A stretch of 60,000 nt of DNA from Takakia lepidozioides (Eukaryota; Streptophyta; Takakiopsida; Takakiales; Takakiaceae). The DNA is taken from positions 6,326,001 through 6,386,000 of the forward strand of contig CM060733.1 of NCBI GenBank assembly GCA_030704615.1, written 5' to 3'. The stretch's first letter is position 1; each line of letters begins with the position of its first letter. Below the pieces are notes generated by a model. That model ran no database searches, was not told the origin of the DNA, and was given only the letters and a program-made list of their open reading frames with translations. Below, one piece after another: positions 1 through 9,589 of the stretch. The position numbers and the translations under genes were made by a program.

Positions 1-172
1 CTCCAAAGTATTTGTTTATGAAGGCGAAACGAAGCAGATGCAACACTCGAATCAACCTTGTGATGACGCGAGGCGGATTTGGATGCCTCTTCTGTCCACT
101 CCCAGCATCCGAAGTCCCGTGCCATGAACCGCAAGGTAGGGAAAGTTGATTATGTAAAGCCCCCAAAAGAAC

Positions 173-278
173 CTTGCGTCAACGTAAAGCATTTAGTGGG
201 TTCACTGGACTGTTCTGGTATGCATTTCAGACTAAGCTACAACCCCATCAATCAACGTTGCGTCAACGCAAGGTTGAT
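173..278. repeat. Palindromic repeats, cluster 1
   Basis: Two copies of a hairpin-forming repeat seen throughout the window. The copy at 251-278 has arms ATCAACGTTGCG and CGCAAGGTTGAT around a TCAA loop, with one mismatch. A half-decayed copy lies at 173-190. The first ATG of the downstream reading frame (281) lies directly after the palindrome. The function is unknown. Confidence 0.8.
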
Positions 279-280
279 CC

Positions 281-2126
281 ATGCGAGCTCAATCTATCAC
301 TCACAGGGATATTCATTCTCTGCAGAGGAAAAGAAAAAGGAAATCCGTGGGGGGAGATGCAGCTGTGGCAGAAGGTGATGGTGAGGAAGACTCATTTGAG
401 GAACACTATGAAGACAAGGCCGAGGAGGTTGTGGGTGGGCAGAAAGTGAACTCCTCGAAGGTGATTTTGTCGAAACCTGGTTATCCCACTATGCAGGATG
501 ATCTCCATGCCCGCGGTTTGACCCGCATTGAGGAACGACATCACGAGGTTGAAGAACGATTTTGTTCACGGCTATGTCAAGGGATCTGCAGTGTTCTATG
601 TATCCACTGTGAACACGAAAGGAGAGGAGTGTCTTGTAACAGAGGACATAGAGCAAAGTTGGGATGCATGTTGGTGGGATGTAAACAGGGAGTTCGAGTT
701 CAAGCTATCCAAAAAGGCCTCGACAAAAGCATTTTTGGGAAAGATGTTTTTTGTCTGGGATGGGAACCATAGACTGCTTGTCTGGATGGATTACATTTCA
801 AGCCTGCACTCGGATGAGATCGAATGGCACTGGAGCGTGGTTTCCATGGTACTCGACCACAAAGGACGTGTCACGCAGCTCTTGACAGCCATGCACGACA
901 TAAAAAAGTAAGTTACCAACATTGTTTCCACCCAATCTGCGTTTTCACAATTCGAAATCATTTTATGAATTGAAGGTTTTTCCAGGTCCAATGAAACCTC
1001 CCATGTGACAACCAATCTCTGCCACACTCTATTCCGTATCCAGAAGATAGGGTTGATGCCACTGGAGTCATTCACGAGCGTGCTTAGTCCTCAGCAGATG
1101 AAGAGGTGTGCTGAAAAGAAGACAAGCACATGGTACAGCCTAACAAGGGAGGCTTTTCTTGTCTACATGTACACGGTAAGCTTCTTGACATCTGTTTTGT
1201 TTGTTGCTAGTGTAAATTTTATCAAGAAACGCCAGTGTTTGATCATTTCTCCCTGTAATGTATGCAGCAAGAAATAGCAGAAACTGGTTTGAAGGCGAAA
1301 GCAGAGTACTATGCTCCCCACACAGAAGAGCAGAGGTCTGCAACTGGGCTTGAGGACATTATGAGATTCGAGATGAACAATCAAAGGAAGAACCTCATGA
1401 GTGCGTTCGACAAACAAATCTGCATAGCATATCCAAGTCTTGGCACGGAATTTCTGGAGCAGGTGAAAGCACATTATGACAAGTATGGCTCCAAGCCAGA
1501 AATGACCCAAGAAAAACTGCATCGCCTTTCCATTTCAATGGTAGACAATGCAACCAAAATCAGGTGGTTGGAGATCTGGAATTCGGATCCACTTGTGAGA
1601 GACACCAACATGTTCCCAACTCCTGAGAGGGACTCGAAGACACAAGCAATAAAAGTTGTTAGCGACCACACATTCGACCAGTGGCTACACAAAACAACCT
1701 TCTAGAGCCAGGTAAGGCATTCACAAAGCCCTTTTCAAATGATTGTGCACATTCGTACTCTCTCCCAAATTCTTATGATCTTTCGTGCTGCAGTTGCAAA
1801 AACGAGCGGTGGCTGCACTTGGGGAGTCAATGGCGGACTACAAAATCCAGATGGCTTTCCCCCGGATCACACTGGAGGCCTATATCAGGAGATGGAAGCT
1901 TGCTGTCTGGAACAACTGCTTCTTCAGGGAGTTTGAGAGAGACAAAGGAATCTCCAGATCCTACGAATTCAAAAACCAGTACAACATCGAGCAAGCAATG
2001 AAACGAGTGTTGTATAGGTGTGACCTTCAAGAAACAAATCTGGTACTAGAAGTGTATGTTTCAGTATTCTTGTGTCGTGTTTTCCATGGAGAATTGCGAA
2101 TTTGCAGGTTTTGAGGGAGGTCTGAG
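281..2126 (+). pseudogene. Decayed multi-exon gene with a ParB-like segment
   Basis: I read five exons with consistent phases: 281-907, 986-1175, 1268-1711, 1794-2051 and 2109-2126, all with GT..AG borders. The first exon starts with a basic then acidic low-complexity stretch. It needs one frame change near 525 and then continues into a segment with the motif VWDGNHRLLVWM. That motif resembles the DGxHRL signature of ParB/sulfiredoxin-fold domains, which bacterial and phage DNA methyltransferases often carry at their N terminus. The following exons are helical and charged and I do not recognise them. The frame carries an in-frame TAG at 1703 (a CAG codon would fit) and ends in TGA at 2124-2126. 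The frameshift and nonsense codon make it a pseudogene or a degraded transposon-borne gene. It could instead be the N-terminal half of the methyltransferase-like gene at 12.6-14.7 kb, separated by the retrotransposon. The exon structure is moderately certain; the ParB assignment is tentative. Confidence 0.45.
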
Positions 2127-2147
2127 GGCTCTGGACGTGCAGCCGAG

Positions 2148-2171
2148 CAACATTGCGTTAACGCAAGCTTG
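2148..2171. repeat. Palindromic repeat
   Basis: Imperfect copy of the palindrome family (CAACATTGCG, TTAA loop, CGCAAGCTTG). It lies just downstream of the ParB-like gene and about 120 bp from the retrotransposon boundary. Confidence 0.75.
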
Positions 2172-2294
2172 TATCCCGGCTGCCATGCCAGTGTCTTGAT
2201 CTTCATGTAGATGTTGTTTTGGTTTCACTTTCCTGTACCTGGGGTATCCAATGATGTCGTTTTCTGCATATTATAGGGCAAAAACCGAAAGGCA

Positions 2295-2438
2295 TGTCGT
2301 GCGCATCGCTATCCAAAACCACACAACACATGTGCACACCACACACTAGTATACCACTAGTCCAACCACTAGGCTATAGCTAGTTAGTCACTAGGCTGCC
2401 ACTATGCTGCCCACTATGGCAGTCACTAGTCCACACAA
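2295..2438 (-). repeat. Outer copy of a repeat flanking the 3' LTR
   Basis: This stretch is repeated in the same orientation at 2758-2936, with a ~35-bp length difference. It is rich in short ACTAG words (CCACTAG, TCACTAG). On the minus strand it runs TTGTGTGGACTAG to GCGCACGACA. It is either the distal part of a longer LTR or a TRIM-like repeat into which the 317-bp LTR inserted. Confidence 0.7.
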
Positions 2439-2755
2439 TGATAAAGAAGAAGAATATAAGCACGAGCTCACAAATCTGAAGCATAAACTCATGCATATAT
2501 AACCTCATCACTCAAATACAAGTCAAACCAAGTGCACCCCACGCCATGGGGAATCCACACTACGGCGCCATAGCTAGGCGCGGTGAGGCTCAACTCGAGA
2601 AAGATGAGCCTCCCGCGTTTGTCGTGAAGATAACCACTCCAGGGCCTAAATCTGCCTTGACCCCTGGATTGACACTTGGGCCAATCCCAAATGTCAATAT
2701 GTAAAAGCTAGTTATTTCCTAGCTAGTTTCACACTAGTGGTAAAATAACTTGACA
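2439..2755 (-). repeat. LTR copy (3' side) of element 1
   Basis: 317 bp, differing at only a few positions from 11488-11804. It has the canonical TG..CA ends on the minus strand. It is flanked on both sides by copies of a different repeat (2295-2438 and 2758-2936), so the 3' end is more complex than a simple LTR. Confidence 0.85.
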
Positions 2756-2757
2756 GC

Positions 2758-2936
2758 TGTCGTGCGCATACATATCGCTACACAACTACATCACTGTCCA
2801 AAACCACACAACACATGTGCACACCACACACTAGTATACCACTAGTCCAGCCACTAGTCCAACCACTAGGCTACAGCTAGTCAGTCACTAGGCTGCCACT
2901 ATGCTGCCCTCTATGGCAGTCACTAGTCCACACAAT
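2758..2936 (-). repeat. Inner copy of the repeat flanking the 3' LTR
   Basis: Direct repeat of 2295-2438. On the minus strand it directly follows a purine-rich tract (AGCTAGGGGGGC, near 2940-2950) that could be the polypurine tract used to prime plus-strand synthesis. Confidence 0.7.
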
Positions 2937-3194
2937 TGCCCCCCTAGCTAGTGCTTAGGTCCCTCTAAGTCCAGGTAGCCACAAGATGTGATAGTGACCA
3001 TAGCCTCACTAAGTCCTCCACCACTATCCCTACTACACTCAAACTCGATAGATCAAGAGGCCGGGTGCAAGAGTTGCCCCATCGTTAGTCGCCGTCTTGC
3101 AACCTGTGAACTTGAGCTTGGGATCTCATGTATTGACTCCTATGAGCTTGGCCTCCCATGTCTTGTTAGCTGCCTCCAGTCATGTCCATTGCCA

Positions 3195-4886
3195 CTATCC
3201 CAAGCAGTGTGGACACAACCAATCTCCGTCAGGAACCTTCTCAAGAGGTGGTGTCAAGCATCCCATATGCCAACCCCTTTAGCATCGATCACACACCAGC
3301 ATGGTGACTGCCCCTTTGGCAGACCCACAGAGCATGCACCTCAAACCTGCAGGTACCACTGCCAAGTTTGGGTCAACTCTGCCATCAACATTGGGAAGGT
3401 GACATGGTGCACAATTACGCACATGGTCCTTCCAAGTCATGCCATCCCGACCCTCCAAGATCAGGACCCCTGAGGGCAACACCTCTCGAACCCTCAGAAT
3501 AACACGCCCTGCAGTAACATCCAGAGTCGTAGGAGCAGTCTGCTGCAAATAAACATAGTCACTAGGGTTAAACCTCCGAACCCCAGGACGATATCCTCCA
3601 CCACGTATAGTGGCATACCTCAACGTATCACAGTGTTGTGCAATGGCAAGGTTCTCAAAAGCCATGGGCATGACTTTCTTGAACAACTCTGCACGCTGAT
3701 CATATGCACGTACCCACACGTCCGGATCGTCAAGGTTAAGGACTTGAGCAATGTCCCTACGAATGGCTGAAGGCAAATCCGGCTCTCGGCCAAAAAGAAG
3801 GAAATATGGTGAGAAGGAGGCAAGTGATGCTTGTTTGCTGAACCTGTAGCCCATGGCTAACCAAGGAACCTGAAGATCCTCATGTCCTAGGTGTCCCTTC
3901 TGCAAGTCATACTTGCGCAAACCCCTCTTCACCGTCTGAACAACTCTCTCTGCTAAGCCATCAGCCTCAGGATGATCCCGAGAAGTGGTGCGGTGGTCTA
4001 TCAAGGCTTTATCACACAAAGCCTGAAACTCCCCCAAGAACTCTCTCCCTTGGTCCGTGAGTACCTCAGCTGGAGCACCAAATCGGCTAAGCACACGATC
4101 CAAGAATGCATATGCAGCCCCCTCACTAGCCTTGTCAGGCAATGGAACCAACTCAATCCACTTGGAGAAGTGCTCCACCATCACCAACACATATCTGTTG
4201 TGGCGCATAGTCAGTGGCAACGGTCTTGCGAAGTCAAGACTCCACCTGTAGCCCAATCCCATGATTGGTAAATGATGCAACTGTGGTGTAGGGGTGTTGA
4301 ATGAAGCACGCACCCTGTCACACACCATGCACCTAGCCACGAACTGTTGCACCTCTGTATGCATACCACGCCACCAATACTGCCCTTGCAGTAAACTGTG
4401 AGTGCGTCGCACTCCAAAATGCCCCAACTCCTCATGGGCATGCCGCACTAACCGTGCACGCTGTGTGGGGTGAGGCACAATCCTCACCTGACCATCCTCC
4501 CACACTCGATGTAGGTGTATCCCCTCCCAGTTGAACCTCTTGGCTCGTTGTAGGATCCGATCCCTCTCCCTGGCAGTCATAGTGGCTGCCATGTCTCCCG
4601 TGCGGAGGTAGTCCAACACAGCCGAATCCTCATGTATATCTCTGGCACCACCTGGCTCATCACTAGCTTCAGGGTCCTCAGACACTCCGTCTACAGTCAT
4701 CCCTGTTGTAGGTCCAACCTGACCTCCCGATGCCAAGATACACAAAAATGCAGATGCATGCCATCCCGACACCATCTCCTCGTCCGTCTCACCATGCCAC
4801 CGAGCTCCAGTGTCATCCTGCTGGCTCATGCATGGATTGCGACTCAATCCATCCGCATCCCGATTGACCAAACCCGGTCGATGCAC
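3195..4886 (-). pseudogene. Integrase with C-terminal PHD finger (element 1)
   Basis: Catalyses integration of the element's cDNA. Reading N to C: the end of RNase H (DADGLSRNP), then an HHCC zinc domain (HAHEELGHFGVRRTHS, then CMVCDR). Next is the rve catalytic core with its D,D-35-E triad (first Asp in SLDFAR, second in TDQGREF, Glu in HPEADGLAER). After a variable linker comes a Cys4-His-Cys3 PHD finger: CMLCGSAKGAVTMLVCDRC, then RGWHMGCL and DWLCPHCLG. A TAA (3279-3281) interrupts the PHD finger exactly where a Gln codon would be expected; the frame then ends at TAG 3195-3197. Plant chromoviruses usually carry a chromodomain in this position, so a PHD finger is unusual. By analogy it may bind histone H3 tails and guide insertion. 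The integrase call is near certain; the PHD is strongly supported by all eight metal ligands. Confidence 0.88.
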
Positions 4887-6183
4887 AACCTGAAAGTCAT
4901 ACTCCTAGAGTATGAGTGCCCACCGTGCAAGCTTCCCCGTAAGCTTGTCTGACTCCATCAACCACTTGAGTGGCTAGTGATCTGTGACAAGGGTGAAAAG
5001 ATTGCCGTATAGATAGCACCTGAAGTGTGCCACGGCCCACACTGCAGCTAAGCACTCTCCCTCATATGAGCTGTACTTAGCCTCTGCAGCGTTGTTTGAG
5101 CGGCTAGCATAAGCCACTACAAACTCTCTTCCCTCATCATCCACCTGTGTGAGCACCGCTCCAGGCCCCAGCATGCTCCAATCCGTATGCAGCTGAAAGG
5201 GACGCCCCCTAATAGGTCGTCTCAGGATAGGCGCCGAGGTCAACCTCGCCTTGAGCTCTTGAAAAGCTCGTTCCTGCTCATCTTCCCACTGCCACTCCTG
5301 GTCCACCTTGGTCAGCTTGGTTAGAGCCTTTGCAATGGTACTAAATCCCTTGACAAACCGTCTATAATAGTTTGCCAACCCCATGAAAGCTCGAACTCGG
5401 CTCACATCCGTGGGGCGTGGAATTTGTGCAATGGCCTCTACCTTAGTCTGTTGTACCCCCAATCCTCCAAGATATATCATGTGACCCAGATACTCAATCT
5501 GGTTGTGGAAAAACTTGCAATCCGTGCGCTCTCAAGCGCTCCAATACCACCTGAAGGTGTCTCTCATGCTCCTCCATCGTAACACTAAAGATGATGATGT
5601 CATCTATGTAGCACCGAGCAAAGTCCACCCCTGCTAGAATCATATCCATGACTCTCTGAAACTCTGTAGGAGCATTCTTAAGCCCAAATGGTAAGAACCG
5701 CCACTGATATAGGCAATCCTTGCCGTGTTCATTGATCCCCCAGAATGTCGTCTTCTGCTTGTCCGCCTCCTTGATTGGCAACTGGTGATATCCGGATCGT
5801 AAATCCAAAGTGCTAAAGACCTTAGCATGCCCGATGGCATCAAAGATCTCATCTGGTGTTGGCATGGCATACTTATCGGACTTGGTCTGACGATTTACAG
5901 GTCAGTAATCACCGCACATACGTCTCTCCATCCAATTGTCATAGACATCATTCTTGGCTAACATCACTGTGGCTGAAGCATACTCTCCACCAGAGAGCTC
6001 CACCAAACCTGCCTCCCAGAGATCTTGAGTCCTCATCTGAATCAAAGACCTCTCCATGTCACTGTATCTATAGGGTCTCTGAAAGATTGGTGTGTCAGTG
6101 GCCAACTCAATATGGATCTCTTGACCCTTCAGTGCTCCCAAGTCCTTCAAACTAAAGGCAAAGCAATTCCTGTAAGCCCTCAA
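4887..6183 (-). pseudogene. Reverse transcriptase and RNase H (element 1)
   Basis: Copies element RNA into DNA. RT motifs appear in order on the minus strand: the GLVELSGGEYASATVM entry region, DLRSGYHQLPIKEADKQKT, FLPFGLKNAPTEFQRVMD, and the catalytic CYIDDIIIFS (YIDD box). These are followed by the LGHMIY-type connection, MGLANYYRRFVKGF, and the RNase H segment (VDDEGREFVVAYASRSNN, SSYEGECLAAVWAV, LVTDH). The reading is broken by a TGA after CGDY (position ~5900), a frameshift near 5490 and a TAG after TDH (position ~4974). Comparison with element 2 shows the TAG sits where that copy has a Gln codon. This is a Ty3 clade enzyme related to plant elements. Confidence 0.92.
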
Positions 6184-6599
6184 GAACCGCCGTATACGTC
6201 GTCTCTCTCCTCCGCTGACAATGGGTCCAATGTCAGGCTCCCAATTGTCCTCCGTAACTGCAACCTTAAGTCCAGTGGGCTTAGAGGTAGAGGACGCGTC
6301 CAGTGGTTGCTATGTTGCAACCTCTTGAGTAGTACTCCCTACCTGCTCAGTCAGTGACAAGGCCTCATCCTGCCCCATCATCTCATCCTCAAGGACTTCC
6401 TCCACCCGAGAAAAATCCCCAACCTCATCTTTCATCGCCACCTTGGCTGCCAACTCCCTCTGAACCTCGAGCACCTCCCACGTGTGTCATGGATGCATGC
6501 ACCCCGTGGTCCTCATATGCTCGCCCCCACTCACTGCCTGTACCATCTCGGTAGGCAGAGAGACCATCGAGGGAAGTGTACTCCGCACTCTGCGTTGCT

Positions 6600-7734
6600 C
6601 AGCCATCGCCAAGCTGATAATCCAGGTCAAAAATATAATTGAGATCCATTGCTTGCCCCAACACTTGACGATGTGATGCCTCAGAAAGAGACGACACCGC
6701 CGTGGTACCGGTGGTAAAACCCATTACCCGCTCATGCTCGTCAGCATTAGGCTCCACTAACTGCTGCAACTGAGCATCCCACTGGAGGCCAGGTCCACTA
6801 TCCCGGAAAGCATGCGATCCTGGGAAGCTGAGCAGTGTAGGTAATGTTGCTCGTGGTTGACCCACCTTGTTGACCACTGCCAAAGGCGAACGGTCATCGT
6901 GTCTCACACGCTAAGACTGCCTCCATGTGTCCAGAATTCTATCCACTGTGAGATGTGTTGGCCGCTGCACCCCATCAAATGCACGCTTGAGCAGTGCGGG
7001 TGGCATCAAGTTAGTCCACCATAGCCGTGGACGATGAGCCCGTGACCCCACTGTAGCTGCATCTAGCAACATTGCTGACCCAACCACAACCAGACTTGAT
7101 GCACACTGGCCATCACCCTGGCCCGAGAATCGCCCATCAGTGGCACATTCTCCAAGATGTATACTAGAGATACAGCTTGATGAAGCTGCAAGTGGCGCAA
7201 AACCCGCATCATCTCCCAAAACAGACCCGACCTCGAGTCTCGCAATCCATTGCCATGCCCGGCTGATGAATGCCCTTGGCAGGGCCAACCTGCCACTACC
7301 AGATCAATGGAGCCAACCCGCTCCAAATCCTGCGCCCCCAGCAACGAAATGTCTGCTGGCAAGGCCTGCTGATATCCACGAATTGCAGACACCGACAACA
7401 ATTCAGGGTACCGCTGCACCAACTGAGCAACATGGCGAAGTGAAACGTGTCGTGCAGTCTCATCCCTCTCCACATACAGGTAATGCCGAACTCGTACACC
7501 TGCCTGTAACACAGCAGCCAATCCGGTGCTAATCCCGCCAAACAAGTCCAGAAGACAAATGCCTTCATCCGGATACTGCCACACAATAGGTGTGGTGTCC
7601 AATGGAGACAACTGAGGTGGTCCTGGTGCAATCCCTGCACTCTCCTCCTCTCCTGACGGTACAAAAGCCTTCATCCAGGCTTGTTGCACCCGTCGATCAG
7701 CATCCCGCTGCAAATCCTTGCTCGTGCCCCACAA
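6600..7734 (-). pseudogene. DNMT3-like cytosine-5 DNA methyltransferase domain (element 1)
   Basis: Predicted to methylate cytosine C5 using S-adenosylmethionine. The motifs run in canonical order. Motif I is LLDLFGGISTG (about 7522-7554), where DNMT3 enzymes have a FDGIATG-type sequence. An acidic motif follows (YLYVERDE). The catalytic motif IV is GWPCQGHS, with its Cys codon near 7280. Motif VI is ILENVPLMGD. Motif VIII is RAHRPRLWW. The C-terminal motif IX-X region is LPTLLSFPGSHAFR, ERVMGF and SHRQVLGQAMDLN. The order excludes the permuted DRM type, and no bromo-adjacent, chromo or PWWP domain is visible. One frameshift (about 7085) and a TAG near 6910 break this copy; the TAG is shared with element 2. 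It sits between protease and RT in the pol order, so it would be made as part of the polyprotein. The catalytic residues are preserved. Confidence 0.88.
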
Positions 7735-7785
7735 TGGAGTCTAAGCAACCATGGTAGGCAACTCCGCCATACCATACATGTCATC

Positions 7786-8345
7786 CTACTCTCCCGGAGG
7801 TGGCACATCCTCTAAATGAGCGTTGCCCTCAAGCAACTCTCTAGGCCAACTCACTGCCGCTGTGAATGCTGCTAGTGTCGGCATCTTGCCTCGCTGGGCA
7901 ACCGCAACTCCTCCTATGAACGTCACAGGGAGCTGCACATGCCGGCCCTCCCCTGACTGCCATGCAGGCCTATAGGAAGCTGACTCCTCCCAAAAATCCA
8001 GGGTGAAGCCCATGGGGTACAACACTGCCCCACCAACCAAGACATCGTATGAGACCGCGTCTGTCACAATGGCCTTGGCTCGCATCACTGAGCCATTTGT
8101 AGGGTGATCCGGCCGTAGTCTGATAGCCAACTCACGCCGTGTCATGCCCCGAGCCTGCTCCGATCCTCCCAGAGACGTCTGTATCTGGAAAGGACAAGGC
8201 TCCATATCCGCCTCCGTGAGGCCCAAGCCTGCAATAGCAGCTCTGCCCAGCATCAGTGGTTGAGCTCCCGAGTCCAACAAGACCCGCAGTGGCCGATACC
8301 TCTTGCCTGCCGGTCCACTCAAACAGAAAATGCCATCCTGAGGGC
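7786..8345 (-). pseudogene. Retroviral-type aspartic protease (element 1)
   Basis: Cleaves the polyprotein. The active-site signature is RPLRVLLDSGAQPLMLG (D-S-G in place of D-T-G), followed by a GLGL strand and a flap region. The second half contains VTDAVSYDVLVGGAVLYPMG, typical of retropepsin-like domains. The tail (MPTLAAFT to DVPPPGE) leads to the methyltransferase. The frame continues upstream to about 8345, where homology breaks at an inversion junction with the oppositely oriented gag segment. Confidence 0.8.
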
Positions 8346-8367
8346 ATGCTGGGGTTAGGCATTGCTT

Positions 8368-9420
8368 TAGCTTCTCTTCCTCGTAGTTTCCACCCTCTCA
8401 TTAGGCCAAGACCTTTCGTAGGTGGAGGCAAGAGTCAGTCCGGGTTTGGGCTAGGGTGTCCGTTCAGGAACAACACCGTGGAGTTGTTTTGGTGTGGGGA
8501 GTTGTCGTTCTGATTTCTTGTGTTTGGATCCCCTCCATACCTGCATGCTTGACTGTGCGCCATGCTAGTTTTGTGTGGGCGCTTGTTTTTATAGGTGATT
8601 GGTCCGGATTTGATCACCGGCCAGTCATAGAGCATGCTGTCGATGGTGAGGCTGGGGTGATGACCAGCCAGACCATCATTGTGGTGAGGTTGGAGGTGAT
8701 GACCAGCCAACCATAGGAGTGCTTGCGGTGGATGCAGGTACAGGTGTAGGCTATGTTAGGAACTTAGTATTCCAAACCATAAGCCGCAACAGGTTCTCTA
8801 CCCGGTTACCTTGTGGAGAGGGGGTTAGGGACATGTTCATGACCGGTTGAGTGTCAACACGGAGGTGCCACTAGTTGCTGGGGATAGTGCCGGTTCGAGC
8901 ACTAGTGATACTAGTGGGTACACGAGACGAGGTGTGCGGTTTAGGCCACCTTCACCTCCTGTGTCTTCTACGGAAGGTTCTGATTCGGATTGTGAATCAG
9001 GAGGACTCATACCGGCGGTGCAAGTTGTTTCTTTGCCATTGTTGTGGGACACAATGGAGGAGATGTATGGAGCTACCAAGGGGCCACGAAGGTACTCTGG
9101 GGCGGTGGGCACCATCGAGTTGGATGATTTTATCCAAGAGTTTGATAGTTGGTGTGATTTGCAGCAAATGCGCAATCCACAACTATTTACGCCTTTCATG
9201 GCATGGAAGGGGCTGTTTCAGCACCTTGAGGGGCCGCCTATGGATGATTACCATGAGTTCAGGCGGGGGCATGAGGTTGAGATCGAGGAGTGGAGGATGT
9301 ACTGGTCACCCGACTATGTCTCCATCACAGGGGGTACTAGAGCCACGAGGGCAGTGGTACACCTGCCGCTGCACCGGCAGCTTCAACGAGTAGCAGTGGG
9401 ACTGGTGGTACAGTAGCTAC
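8368..9420 (+). pseudogene. Inverted leader end plus N-terminal gag of element 1
   Basis: The plus strand here matches 51640-52620 of element 2, which is the end of the leader and the start of gag. It therefore lies opposite to the rest of element 1. The gag ORF at 8847-9416 starts with a low-complexity Ser/Thr-rich segment containing GYTRRGVRFRPPSPP. It then reads LWDTMEEMYGATKGPRRYSG and DDFIQEFDSWCDLQQMRNPQ, the same gag domain as in element 2. The C-terminal half of gag, including the zinc knuckles, is missing. This points to an inversion accompanied by a deletion. Confidence 0.75.
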
Positions 9421-9589
9421 GACGTCCACCCAAGCCACTACCGCAACACTCTTTCATCTCCTCTCTTCCCTTACTTGCATGACCATGGGAATATCATGAA
9501 GATACTCCTCAAACCGCCCTCCACAAGCTTCAAAATTCGGCCTTCGAGACCACATGTCAGTCCTTAGGCAGTCCACGAGTGCCTCCACG

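Noticed and set aside
3279-3281. Natural C terminus of integrase at the TAA
   Set aside because: The remaining PHD ligands continue in the same frame directly after it, so the stop is a mutation inside a domain.
6911-7288. A separate gene overlapping the methyltransferase
   Set aside because: It is the same domain continued in another phase after a frameshift near 7085; its C-terminal part carries motif VIII.
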